From Paraplanobispora siamensis (lineage in GTDB: Bacteria; Actinomycetota; Actinomycetes; Streptosporangiales; Streptosporangiaceae): a stretch of DNA of 54,814 bases. Made by a program: the position numbers and the translations under genes. The notes beneath the pieces were generated by a model. The model ran no database searches. It was given only the letters and a program-made list of their open reading frames with translations, and had not been told where the DNA came from. The DNA lies in the NCBI RefSeq assembly GCF_016863175.1, contig NZ_BOOJ01000080.1, positions 1 through 54,814 of the forward strand, read 5' to 3'. The first letter of the stretch is position 1, and each line of letters starts with the position of its first letter. Below, piece after piece: positions 9,366 to 17,308 of the stretch.

Positions 9366-9591
9366 GGGTGACCTTTCATGATGGAACGGACGTACGGAAA
9401 CGCCCGGGGAACCCCACGCGGACGCGCGGGCGAAGAATTGAGAGCGCGCGGTGCGCGCCTGAGAGGAACCGCGTGCCACGAGGGGGCGCGGTATGAGAAA
9501 AAGGGCGGATCGGTCGCACGCGGCCTGGCCGACTGTGCGTCACGCCCGATATGACAGTAGCACCACAGATTCGTCTCCAGAAGGAGGAAAG

Positions 9592-10335
9592 GTGCTCCAC
9601 CAGTCCATAACGGTGGCAGGTGTCGAGGTGTTCCCGCTGTGCGACGCGGTGGGGCCGATGGGGGAGGCCATCCGGCGCCCGCTGCCGGAGATGTTCCCCG
9701 GGGGCTGTCACGAGGACGGCGAGTGGACCCTGCACTTCCACTGCTACCTGCTGCGCGACGCGGCGGGCCGGACCGTGCTGGTGGACACCGGGATCGGGCC
9801 GGCGGACTCGCCGGCGGCGAGCTGGGCTCCCGTGCCGGGAGCGCTCACCTCCGAGCTCGCGCGGGTGGGGGTCGCGCCGCAGGACGTGGACGCGGTGGTC
9901 ATCACCCACCTGCACAGCGACCATGCGAGCGGGGCGGTGGCAGGCGGCGTGCCGGTCTTCCCCAACGCCCGGCACCTGCTGCAGCGGACCGAGGTCGAGG
10001 CGGCCGCCGAGGAGGTCCTCGACCACGTCGTACGGCCGCTGGGCGAGCAGGTCCAGATCGTCGACGGGCGGGCGGACGCGCTGCCCGGCATCCGGGTGCT
10101 GCACGCCCCGGGCCACACCCCGGGGCACCAGGTCGTCCAGGTGGGCGAGCTGACCCTCACCGGCGACCTGGTCCTGCATCCCGTGCAGCTCACCGACCCG
10201 AAGGTGCCCTATCTCTACGACGGAGATCCGGATCTCGCCGCCAGGACCAGGGCCGAGCTGCTGGAGCAGATCAGGGCGGAGGGCGGCATGATCGGCACGG
10301 CCCACTTCGCGGAGCCGTTCACCAGGCTCACCTGA
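9592..10335 (+). CDS. Metallo-beta-lactamase fold hydrolase
   Basis: The 247-residue cytosolic protein carries the MBL metal signature HLHSDH. Downstream metal ligands are in the APGHTPGHQ stretch (second His) and TGDLVLHP (bridging Asp). The fold covers lactonases, glyoxalase II-like and other hydrolases; its spacing resembles quorum-lactone or generic MBL hydrolases, but the substrate is not predictable. The start is a GTG directly after AAGGAGGAAAG, which discards 33 upstream codons with no support. It is divergent from the rho-like gene with about 226 bp between, so the two promoters are back to back. Confidence 0.87.
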   Translation: MLHQSITVAGVEVFPLCDAVGPMGEAIRRPLPEMFPGGCHEDGEWTLHFHCYLLRDAAGRTVLVDTGIGPADSPAASWAPVPGALTSELARVGVAPQDVDAVVITHLHSDHASGAVAGGVPVFPNARHLLQRTEVEAAAEEVLDHVVRPLGEQVQIVDGRADALPGIRVLHAPGHTPGHQVVQVGELTLTGDLVLHPVQLTDPKVPYLYDGDPDLAARTRAELLEQIRAEGGMIGTAHFAEPFTRLT

Positions 10336-10419
10336 CCGGTCGTCGCTCCGCTCCGGTCCGCCCGGCGGTCGTTCTCGTGCGCGTCCGGGCGGGGCATCCT
10401 CGTCTCCGCCCGGTCCCGT

Positions 10420-10434
10420 CATGGAATTTTCATC
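10420..10434 (+). promoter_or_regulatory. Imperfect palindrome upstream of pectate lyase gene
   Basis: CATGGAATTTTCATC matches 12 of 15 positions of the perfect palindrome at 12491-12505 ahead of the endoglucanase gene. The pair may be a shared regulator site. Confidence 0.4.
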
Positions 10435-10448
10435 GTCCATTGACACTG

Positions 10449-10462
10449 GGAAAACGCTTTCC
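10449..10462 (+). promoter_or_regulatory. LacI-family operator
   Basis: GGAAAACGCTTTCC is a 14-bp near-perfect dyad (one mismatch) with the central CG typical of LacI-family regulators of sugar use. It lies about 118 bp before the pectate lyase start, so sugar-responsive repression is likely. The remainder of 10336-10579 shows no gene. Confidence 0.6.
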
Positions 10463-10579
10463 TAGGGTGAGCCTGCATGCCAACACGAATGCGTTCACTC
10501 ATGTGAACAGGTGAGTACTCGCTGGGGGGAATCCAGAACGCGGGTCCCAGGACCCGCTGGACCAGCAAGGAGCTCGGCT

Positions 10580-12208
10580 GTGAAGAGCAGCAGATTCGAC
10601 AGGAAGGCGGCCGTGGCGGCCACCGTCGCCGTCCTCGGCGCGCTGGCCGCCTCCGGGCTGACGGCCGGGGCGTCGGCCGCCGCGGCCCCGGCGCCCGGCG
10701 CCTACACGCTCGTCAACGCGGGCAGCGGCCTGTGCCTGGAGGTCCCCGGCGGCGGCGCCTCCGACGGCGTGCAGCTCGCGCAGTCCGCCTGCGGCGGAGC
10801 CTCCTCCCAGACCTGGAACCTCACCGCCGTGAGCGGCGGGTTCCAGCTCAAGGCCGCGCACAGCGGCAAGTGCGCGGGCGTCAGGGACGCCGGCACCTCC
10901 GCGGGCAAGGCCGTACAGCAGGAGACCTGCTCGGGCGCCACCTCCCAGACCTGGCAGCCGACCGCCTCCGGCTCGAACTACCGGGTCGTCAACGCCAACG
11001 GCGGCAAGTGCCTCAACATCAAGGACGACTCCACCGCCGCCGGCGCCCTGGTCCAGCAGAACTCCTGCGACTCGGCGGCGAGCAAGCAGTGGAGGTTCGT
11101 CCCCGCGGGCTCCGCGACGCCGACCGCGACCCCCGCTGTCACCCCCACCGTGACACCTACGGCCACGCCCACGGCGACCCCCACGGCGACCCCCACGGTG
11201 ACTCCCACCTCGACGCCGACCGGCTCCCCGGGCAACGCGGCCGGTCTGGTCGGCTTCGCGACCCTGAGCGGGTACGGCCGCACCGGGACGAGCGGCGGCG
11301 CCGGCGGCGAGACGGTGACCGTCAGCACCTACGCGCAGCTGGCGGCGGCCGTCGCCGACGACACGCCCCGCATCGTCCGCGTCTCCGGCACGATCACCGG
11401 AACCGGCGCCAAGATGCTGGACGTCGGCTCGAACAAGACCGTCATCGGCGTCGGGACGAACGCGACGATCAGCGGGTTCGGGTTCGACGTCAACGGCTGG
11501 GGCCCGGAGGAGGTCGCCTGGGGCGGGGACCTGTGCAGCCCTGCCAGCAAGGACAGGTTCACGCACACGCAGAATGTGATCATCCGCAACCTGACGTTCC
11601 GGAACTCCGCTGACGACTCGGTGAACGTGCAGTGCTACTCGCACCACGTGTGGGTCGACCACAACACCTTCCACACCTCCGCCGACGGCTCGGTGGACGT
11701 CAAGCGCGGCTCCGACCTGGTGACGGTCTCCCACAACCGGTTCGTCGCCACGGACAAGTCGATGCTGCTGGGGCACAGTGACAGCAACGGCGCCCAGGAC
11801 AGGGGCTACCTGCGCGTCACCTACCACCACAACTGGTTCGACGGGTCGAACACCCGCCACCCGCGGGTGCGCTTCGGCTACGCCCACGTGTTCGCCAACT
11901 ACGTGGACGTCGAGGACTACTTCATCGGCCTGGGCGCGGGCGGCCAGGTCTACGCCGAGAGCAACCACGTCAAGGGCGCCAAGACCATCACCGAGGACTT
12001 CGGCGACACGAGGCTGACCTGGACGGGCAGCAACTTCTACGACCCGGCCACGATCACCCGGGCGCAGGACAGCGGCAAGGAGCGGAGCGACTGGCTGCGC
12101 GCCGACGGAAGCGTCCCGCCGCCGCCGTACGCCTACTCGGCCGGTTCCGCCTCCTCGGCCCCGCCGGCCGCGGGCGCCGGGGTGGCCGGCGCGGACCGGA
12201 TCCTCTAG
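10580..12208 (+). CDS. Secreted pectate lyase (PL1) with CBM13 ricin-type domain
   Basis: The 542-residue exoenzyme has a signal peptide (basic KSSRFDRK, Ala-rich core, cleavage near ASA). A ricin-like beta-trefoil follows (about 35-165) with repeated LCLEV, KCAGV and KCLNI plus QTW/QWRF strands. A Thr-Pro linker (about 175-215) leads to a parallel beta-helix lyase. The lyase shows VWVDHNTFHTSADGSVDVKRGSD, LLGHSDSN and YHHNWFDGSNTRHPRVRFG, the family 1 calcium and catalytic Arg regions. It should cleave polygalacturonate by beta-elimination outside the cell while CBM13 anchors it to plant polysaccharide. The GTG start has AAGGAG upstream. A LacI-type operator lies in front and a long hairpin behind. 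Confidence 0.93.
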   Translation: MKSSRFDRKAAVAATVAVLGALAASGLTAGASAAAAPAPGAYTLVNAGSGLCLEVPGGGASDGVQLAQSACGGASSQTWNLTAVSGGFQLKAAHSGKCAGVRDAGTSAGKAVQQETCSGATSQTWQPTASGSNYRVVNANGGKCLNIKDDSTAAGALVQQNSCDSAASKQWRFVPAGSATPTATPAVTPTVTPTATPTATPTATPTVTPTSTPTGSPGNAAGLVGFATLSGYGRTGTSGGAGGETVTVSTYAQLAAAVADDTPRIVRVSGTITGTGAKMLDVGSNKTVIGVGTNATISGFGFDVNGWGPEEVAWGGDLCSPASKDRFTHTQNVIIRNLTFRNSADDSVNVQCYSHHVWVDHNTFHTSADGSVDVKRGSDLVTVSHNRFVATDKSMLLGHSDSNGAQDRGYLRVTYHHNWFDGSNTRHPRVRFGYAHVFANYVDVEDYFIGLGAGGQVYAESNHVKGAKTITEDFGDTRLTWTGSNFYDPATITRAQDSGKERSDWLRADGSVPPPPYAYSAGSASSAPPAAGAGVAGADRIL

Positions 12209-12266
12209 CCGCTCTCCCCATGACCGCCTCCTGCGCATCCTGACCGTACGCAGGGGCGGGCCGTAC

Positions 12267-12311
12267 GGGCCTCTCTCCTTCACACCCTGACCGTGTGAAG
12301 GGGAGAGGCCC
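12267..12311 (+). terminator. Long hairpin terminator after pectate lyase gene
   Basis: Nineteen-base arms with one mismatch (GGGCCTCTCTCCTTCACAC against its partner) surround a 7-nt loop. It begins 58 bases after the stop. The rest of the 12209-12771 gap holds palindromic sites and the endoglucanase promoter region; I see no gene there. Confidence 0.7.
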
Positions 12312-12490
12312 TGCTCCGCAGGCGCCGCCCGGACCGGTGTCGCGCAGGACCCGGACCGCTCCGAGCTGCCCGAACGGATAGTACGGCGGTCGCGTGAACG
12401 GAGAACCACCGGGCCTGTCCCCGCCCGGCGGCCGAGACGACGCCGATGAGAGCGATCGCCGGCATGGAGGCGGCCGGGTCGCCGTACCCC

Positions 12491-12540
12491 CATGAAACTT
12501 TCATGACCGGAGACATCGGCGGGATGCGCTCCGGTCATGA
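12491..12540 (+). promoter_or_regulatory. Nested palindromes upstream of endoglucanase gene
   Basis: CATGAAACTTTCATG (12491-12505) is a perfect 15-bp palindrome. Its right edge overlaps a second perfect inverted repeat, TCATGACCGGAG (12501-12512) with CTCCGGTCATGA (12529-12540), separated by 16 bases. The layout suggests one or two dimeric regulators about 230-280 bp before the gene. The GAAAnTTTC core is like elements reported before actinomycete xylanase genes, as far as I recall. Confidence 0.5.
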
Positions 12541-12771
12541 CTCTGAGCAGGGGGAACACGGGTTGCGGCGGGGTTCTCGGGGAGGGATCGGCGACCGTGA
12601 TCCCAGCTTCCTCCGTGGCCTATATATCGCAAACTGCTAGAAATCGCTCAGGTCTTGCGGTGCGTGGGCGGAAGCGGCCCGCCACCCCACCGACCCGTGA
12701 AGCGCAGAGCGCCCGAAAGGCCGTCCGCGGTCTCCCGCGACGGCCGACCTCGAACGCGAAAGGCCACTGTT

Positions 12772-14304
12772 GTGAAATTCCCCATGCGCCCACGCCGGGC
12801 CCGCGGTCTCCTGACGATCGGCGCCGCCGCCGGGCTCGTCGCCGGGGCGCTGGCGGCCATGCCGGCCGCAGGCGCCATGGCCGCCACCGGTTGCGCGGTC
12901 ACCTACACCACCAACAGCTGGCAGGGCGGGTTCACCGCCAATATCAGCATCAAGAACCTCGGCGACCCCATCAAGGGCTGGACCCTCGGTTTCACCTTCC
13001 CGAACTCCGGCCAGAAGGTCGTGCAGGGCTGGTCGGCGACCTACAGCCAGACCGGTTCCGCCGTCACCGCCAAGAGCCTCGACTACAACGGGTCGCTGGG
13101 CACCGGCGCCTCGACGGGCATCGGGTTCAACGGCAGCTGGAGCGGGAGCAACCCGGTGCCGACGTCGTTCACCCTCAACGGCGTCACGTGCACCGGCTCG
13201 ACCGGTCCCACCGCCACTCCCACGGCCACCCCGACGGTGAAGCCCACCGCCACCCCCACCGCCACCCCCACCGTCACCCCGACCGCGACGCCCACCGTCA
13301 CCCCGACCGCGACGCCCACCGTCACCCCGACCGCGACGCCCACCGTCACCCCGACGTCGGGCGCCGGAACCCCGCTCGGGATCAACGGCAAGCTGCACGT
13401 GTGCGGCGTCAACCTGTGCAACCAGTACAACCGCCCGATCCAGCTGCGCGGCATGAGCACCCACGGCATCCAGTGGTTCTCCAGGTGCTACAACGACAGC
13501 TCGCTGAACGCCCTGGTGAACGACTGGAAGGCCGACCTGTTCCGGATCTCGATGTACGTGCAGGAGCAGGGGTACGAGACCAACCCGTCGGGCTTCACCG
13601 ACATGGTCAACAGGTACGTCGACATGGCCGAGTCCCGCGGCCTGTACTCGATCATCGACTTCCACACCCTGACGCCGGGTGACCCCAACTACAACCTGGC
13701 CCGCGCCAAGACCTTCTTCGCCTCGGTCGCCGCGCGCAACGCCGCCAAGAAGGGCGTCATCTACGAGATCGCCAACGAGCCCAACGGGGTGAGCTGGGCG
13801 TCGATCAAGAGCTACGCCGAGCAGGTCATCCCGGTGATCCGGGCGGCGGACCCGGACGCGGTGATCATCGTCGGCACCCGCGGCTGGTCGTCGCTGGGCG
13901 TCTCGGACGGCTCCAACGAGTCCGAGATCGTCAACAACCCGGTCAAGGCCACGAACATCATGTACGCCTTCCACTTCTACGCCGCCTCGCACAAGGACAA
14001 CTACCGGTCCACGCTGAGCCGGGCGGCGGCGAAGCTCCCGATGTTCGTCAGCGAGTTCGGCACGGTGAGCGCCAGCGGTGACGGCGCGGTGGACGTCGCC
14101 AGCACCAACGCCTGGCTCGATCTGCTGGACGGCCTGAAGATCGGCTACGCCAACTGGACCTACTCGGACGCGGGCGAGGGCAGCGCGGCCTTCAAGCCGG
14201 GCACCTGCTCGGGCGGGACCTACACCGGCACCGGCGTGCTCACCCAGTCGGGCGCCCTCATCCGGGACCGGATCCGCACCGCGGACGACTTCCCCACCAG
14301 CTGA
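12772..14304 (+). CDS. Secreted endoglucanase, CBM2 plus GH5 domain
   Basis: The 510-residue protein has a signal peptide with cleavage near AMA. A family 2 cellulose-binding module (about 37-142) shows the expected Trp residues (NSWQGGF, GWTLGF, GWSATY) and flanking Cys pair. A Thr-Pro linker built from DNA repeats leads to a GH5 barrel (about 200-505). The acid/base Glu is in YEIANEPNG and the nucleophile Glu in FVSEFGTV, with the substrate His in HFYAASHKDN. It should hydrolyse beta-1,4-glucan internally outside the cell. The start is GTG with GAAAGG eight bases upstream. With the pectate lyase it forms a small plant-cell-wall locus, each gene with its own regulatory sites and terminator. 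Confidence 0.94.
   Translation: MKFPMRPRRARGLLTIGAAAGLVAGALAAMPAAGAMAATGCAVTYTTNSWQGGFTANISIKNLGDPIKGWTLGFTFPNSGQKVVQGWSATYSQTGSAVTAKSLDYNGSLGTGASTGIGFNGSWSGSNPVPTSFTLNGVTCTGSTGPTATPTATPTVKPTATPTATPTVTPTATPTVTPTATPTVTPTATPTVTPTSGAGTPLGINGKLHVCGVNLCNQYNRPIQLRGMSTHGIQWFSRCYNDSSLNALVNDWKADLFRISMYVQEQGYETNPSGFTDMVNRYVDMAESRGLYSIIDFHTLTPGDPNYNLARAKTFFASVAARNAAKKGVIYEIANEPNGVSWASIKSYAEQVIPVIRAADPDAVIIVGTRGWSSLGVSDGSNESEIVNNPVKATNIMYAFHFYAASHKDNYRSTLSRAAAKLPMFVSEFGTVSASGDGAVDVASTNAWLDLLDGLKIGYANWTYSDAGEGSAAFKPGTCSGGTYTGTGVLTQSGALIRDRIRTADDFPTS
13267..13356 (+). repeat. 24-bp tandem repeat encoding the Thr-Pro linker
   Basis: About 3.75 copies of a 24-base unit (13267-13290, 13291-13314, 13315-13338, then 18 bases), essentially identical. 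Each unit encodes eight linker residues of the PTVTPTAT type, so copy changes would stay in frame. Confidence 0.9.
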
Positions 14305-14322
14305 CGACGATCTCCCTGTGGG

Positions 14323-14349
14323 AGGCCCGTCCGGTTCCCGGGCGGGCCT
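14323..14349 (+). terminator. Terminator hairpin between convergent genes
   Basis: Twelve-base arms with one mismatch (AGGCCCGTCCGG / CCGGGCGGGCCT) around TTC, 18 bases past the endoglucanase stop. It could also serve the convergent MFS gene, which ends at 14368. Confidence 0.6.
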
Positions 14350-14367
14350 TCCGCCGTTTCCGGCGGG

Positions 14368-15588
14368 TCAGGAGTTCTGGGCGGCGAGCAGCAGGCGGCG
14401 GGTGATCGTCCGGTAGCGGAGCACCTGGACCGCCCCGAGCAGCCAGAACGGATACTGTACGGCGAACGCCCAGCGGTAGGCGTCCGGGCCGCTCCCGCCG
14501 TGCAGGTCGAGGGCGATGCCGATCAGGGCGATCACCGACATGGACGCCACGAAGCCGCCGTCGTTGACGATCCCGGTCGCCGCGCCGATCCGGGTGGCCG
14601 GGTTGAAGGTCCTGGCGTAGTCGAAGCCGATCATCGAGCCGGGGCCGTTGGCGGCCAGGACCACCACGAGCAGGACGAGCAGCCAGAGCGGGGCCCGGCC
14701 CGGCCAGGCCAGCACGGCGGTCCACGCCCCCGCGGTGGTGCCGATCACGATGAGGACCATCCGGGAGCGGTGGAACGGGAAGCGCCCGGCCAGATAGCCG
14801 AGCAGCGGCCCGCAGGCCATGCCGCACAGCGTCAGAGTGGACAGCAGCACGCCCGCCGTCGACGGGTCCAGGCCCTGCCCCTGCACCAGGAACGGGTACC
14901 CCCACAGGAGCAGGAAGGCGGCGGCCGAGCACTGGGTGGCGGCGTGGGTCCACATGCCCAGCCGGGTGCCGGGCTCGGCCCAGGCGGCCTTCAGCCCCGG
15001 GGGCTCGTCCCCGGCCAGCTCCGGGCGGGAGTCGCGCAGGAAGGTCAGGAGCAGCAGTACGGCCACCGCCCCGAGGGCCGCGGCGCCCAGGAAGGTCGGC
15101 GTCCAGCCGTACGCGCGCAGGGAGTGGATCAGCGGGACCGCGGAGGCCAGCGCGCCGAGCTGCCCGATCAGGCCGGTGAGCTGGACCAGCAGGGGGTTGA
15201 TGCGCGCGGGGAAGTGCAGGTTCACCAGCCGGATCACGCTGATGAACGTCATCGCGTCCCCGCACCCGATCAGCGCCCGGCCCGCGACGCCGGGCAGCAG
15301 CCCGGAGGAGAAGGCGAAGACGAGCTCACCGGCGGACATCACCGTGGCCCCGATGAGCAGCATGCGCTTGGAGCCGAGCCGGTCGACCAGGACGCCGACG
15401 GGCACCTGCATGCCGGCGTAGAACAGGAGCTGGATCATGGCCAGCAGCGACAGACCGGCCGCGCCCACGCCGAGCCGCGCGGCGGCCTCGATGCTCGCGA
15501 CGCCGAGGGACTGGCGGTGGAAGACGGCGATGACGTAGGCCAGGACCCCCGCGGCCCAGAAGATCAGAGCTTTGGACCGTGGCGTCAT
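14368..15588 (-). CDS. MFS transporter
   Basis: The 406-residue protein has about 12 hydrophobic spans and the MFS loop motif between helices 2 and 3 (GVLVDRLGSKRMLL). A DxxGR-like repeat lies in the second half (GYLAGRFPFHRSRM). It is an inner-membrane secondary transporter, and the sequence gives no substrate. The start is ATG. Upstream is an AT-rich stretch with two TTTTGTG direct repeats, then the divergent SRPBCC protein gene. No partner enzyme lies beside it, so import and export are equally possible. Confidence 0.85.
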   Translation of the reverse strand: MTPRSKALIFWAAGVLAYVIAVFHRQSLGVASIEAAARLGVGAAGLSLLAMIQLLFYAGMQVPVGVLVDRLGSKRMLLIGATVMSAGELVFAFSSGLLPGVAGRALIGCGDAMTFISVIRLVNLHFPARINPLLVQLTGLIGQLGALASAVPLIHSLRAYGWTPTFLGAAALGAVAVLLLLTFLRDSRPELAGDEPPGLKAAWAEPGTRLGMWTHAATQCSAAAFLLLWGYPFLVQGQGLDPSTAGVLLSTLTLCGMACGPLLGYLAGRFPFHRSRMVLIVIGTTAGAWTAVLAWPGRAPLWLLVLLVVVLAANGPGSMIGFDYARTFNPATRIGAATGIVNDGGFVASMSVIALIGIALDLHGGSGPDAYRWAFAVQYPFWLLGAVQVLRYRTITRRLLLAAQNS

Positions 15589-15602
15589 GCACCAAATATT
15601 AC

Positions 15603-15618
15603 TTTTGTGAATTTTGTG
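15603..15618 (-). promoter_or_regulatory. AT-rich direct repeat upstream of MFS gene
   Basis: TTTTGTG occurs twice, nine bases apart, in an AT-rich patch 15-30 bases before the MFS start. It may be a regulator site or part of the promoter. The gap up to 15830 shows nothing else that I can assign. Confidence 0.3.
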
Positions 15619-15830
15619 CTCGGGGACGGGGTGGCGGATTGTCGGTGCGGGTGGGTACCTTCGAAGAAGGCGCCGTCCCGCGCCCGACCTCCTTCACCGG
15701 TGCTCACGCCACCGGCTCGCGGAGGTAGAGGGGGCCCTGGAGTTCTCGGGACGCCGGTTGTGCATGCCCCAGATCCGGCGGGGCGGCGGGAGCGTGAGTC
15801 CCGGCGCGACGCCGTGTCCAGGAGCATGAG

Positions 15831-16571
15831 ATGACCAGCAACAAGTCCTTCAAGAGCCGCGTGCGCACCCGCATGGCCAAGACCGGCGAGAGCTACACCG
15901 CCGCCCGCCGCAACCTCCTCCCCGACGCCGACGCCGTGGAGCAGCCGCCCGCCGTCGAGGGGCAGCCGTCCGTCGTCCCCGCCGGAGAGCAGACGCCGGC
16001 CCCCGGCGCGGACGCACCGGCTTCCGCGGTCCGCGACACGGTCGTCTCCGACGACGCGATGACCGCGCGGACCGGCCGGTCCCACGACGAGTGGTTCGCG
16101 CTGCTGGACGCCTGGGGCGGCACCGGCCGGACGCACGGGGAGATCGCCCGATGGCTCGTCGAGGAGCACGGCGTCGAGGGCTGGTGGGCGCAGAGCGTCA
16201 CCGTCGCCTACGAGCGGGCACGCGGCCTGCGGGCCCCGGGCCAGTCCCGCACCGGTGACTTCTCGATCAGCGCCAGCAAAATCATCAACGTCCCGGCCGA
16301 GCGCGTCATCGAGGCCTTCACCGACGACGACCTGCGCGCCCAGTGGCTGCCCGACGCCCCCTTCGAGATCCGCACCTCACGCCCCGGCAAGTCCGTCACC
16401 GCCAACTGGCAGGGCCGCGCCGCCCTCACGGTCGGAGTCATCGCCAAGGACGAGAAGAAGACCCAGCTCGGCCTCCAGCACGGCAAACTCCCCGACGCCG
16501 CCACGGCCGCCGAACTGAAGACCTACTGGCGCGACCGCGTCACCGCCCTGAAGCATCTCCTCGAGGGCTGA
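15831..16571 (+). CDS. SRPBCC/AHSA1-like protein with DUF4287-type domain
   Basis: The 246-residue protein has three parts. Residues 1-30 are a basic segment (KSFKSRVRTRMAKTGESYTAARRNL) seen at the start of related actinobacterial proteins. Residues about 80-130 form a helical domain (WFALLDAWGGTGRTHGEIARWL, EHGVEGWWAQSVTVAYERARG) of DUF4287 type. Residues about 140-246 are an SRPBCC fold with INVPAERVIEAFTDD at its start and a closing amphipathic helix. SRPBCC folds bind hydrophobic ligands or act as co-chaperones; no ligand is known. The ATG follows a GGAGCATGAG context. The 3' end overlaps the convergent XRE-cupin gene by 32 bp. Confidence 0.8.
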   Translation: MTSNKSFKSRVRTRMAKTGESYTAARRNLLPDADAVEQPPAVEGQPSVVPAGEQTPAPGADAPASAVRDTVVSDDAMTARTGRSHDEWFALLDAWGGTGRTHGEIARWLVEEHGVEGWWAQSVTVAYERARGLRAPGQSRTGDFSISASKIINVPAERVIEAFTDDDLRAQWLPDAPFEIRTSRPGKSVTANWQGRAALTVGVIAKDEKKTQLGLQHGKLPDAATAAELKTYWRDRVTALKHLLEG

Positions 16572-17163
16572 CCTCCCCGGGCTCCCGGACCGGCCCGTCC
16601 GGGAGCCCGCTCCGCAGGCGGGGATAGCGGATCAGGAGGCTGGCGTGGACGTCCTGGTCGCCGAGGGTGGCGTAGGTGTGGGGGACGTCCGACTGCCAGG
16701 TGATGTAGTCGCCGGGGCCGGCCAGGAGGGGGGCGTCGGCGGGGCCGGCGCGCAGGAGGCCGGCGAAGACGGTGAGGTGCTCGGTGACGCCCTGGTGGTG
16801 GGCGGGGGAGAGCTGCGACGACCCGGCGGGGAAGACGAGGCGGTAGAGCTCGTAGGCGGCGCCCTCCTCCTCGAAGGCCTGCAGCAGGACGCCCTGCACG
16901 GCCGTGCCGTGCACCACGGGGCCGGTGCCGACGACGGAGCCCAGGCCCACGCCGAGCTGGGCGGTCACCGCCCACAGGGTCTCCAGCGTCGGGTTGCGGG
17001 TGCCGTTCTCCAGGCCGGAGAGCGTGGCCTTGCCCACTCCCGCCCGCCGGGCCAGCTCCGACAGCGACAGACCGCGTTCCTCCCGCAGGCTGCGGATCCG
17101 CCGGCCCACGTGGGAGGTGCCGGCGTCCGCGGTCGGATAAGGGTTTTGTGCGCCGGAGGTCAT
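16540..17163 (-). CDS. XRE-family regulator with C-terminal cupin domain
   Basis: The 207-residue protein has an N-terminal helix-turn-helix (residues about 20-75: GRRIRSLREERGLSLSELARRAGVGKATLSGLENG) and a C-terminal cupin (about 115-190, AHHQGVTEHLTVFAG then GPGDYITWQSDVPH). In this family the cupin senses a small ligand while the HTH represses a neighbouring transporter or catabolic gene. Here the divergent neighbour is a BenE-type transporter, and a 20-bp palindrome in the shared promoter is the likely operator. The ATG at 17163 follows no upstream codons worth keeping. The C-terminal coding region contains a hairpin that may terminate the convergent gene. Confidence 0.88.
   Translation of the reverse strand: MTSGAQNPYPTADAGTSHVGRRIRSLREERGLSLSELARRAGVGKATLSGLENGTRNPTLETLWAVTAQLGVGLGSVVGTGPVVHGTAVQGVLLQAFEEEGAAYELYRLVFPAGSSQLSPAHHQGVTEHLTVFAGLLRAGPADAPLLAGPGDYITWQSDVPHTYATLGDQDVHASLLIRYPRLRSGLPDGPVREPGEVSPRGDASGR
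16578..16609 (+). terminator. Terminator hairpin inside the convergent gene's 3' end
   Basis: Perfect 13-base arms (CGGGCTCCCGGAC / GTCCGGGAGCCCG) with a six-base loop, starting 7 bases after the SRPBCC gene stop. It lies within the last codons of the opposite XRE-cupin gene. Confidence 0.6.
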
Positions 17164-17186
17164 GAAGCTATCCTGCAACACGGCGA

Positions 17187-17206
17187 TCGTTCCGTTTACG
17201 GAACGA
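17187..17206 (+). promoter_or_regulatory. Operator palindrome between xre-cupin and benE
   Basis: Nine-base perfect arms TCGTTCCGT and ACGGAACGA flank a TT centre, 24 bases upstream of the regulator ATG and 102 bases before the transporter start. It is the obvious binding site for the XRE-cupin protein, controlling both genes. Confidence 0.65.
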
Positions 17207-17308
17207 CACGGGATGGTCGAGGCGCCGCAGAGGACCCGAGAGACCCGGAGCGCAGGAACCCCGGAAGCGCCGGGGCCCTGGAAGCAGAGACCCCCGGAAG
17301 GACGAAGG

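Noticed and set aside
9366-9479. N-terminal extension of the Rho-like protein to 9479
   Set aside because: A ribosome site precedes the ATG at 9365 and the extension resembles no Rho sequence.
13267-13356. Evenly spaced repeats that could suggest a CRISPR array
   Set aside because: The units are contiguous with no spacers and lie in frame within a Thr-Pro linker of a secreted enzyme.
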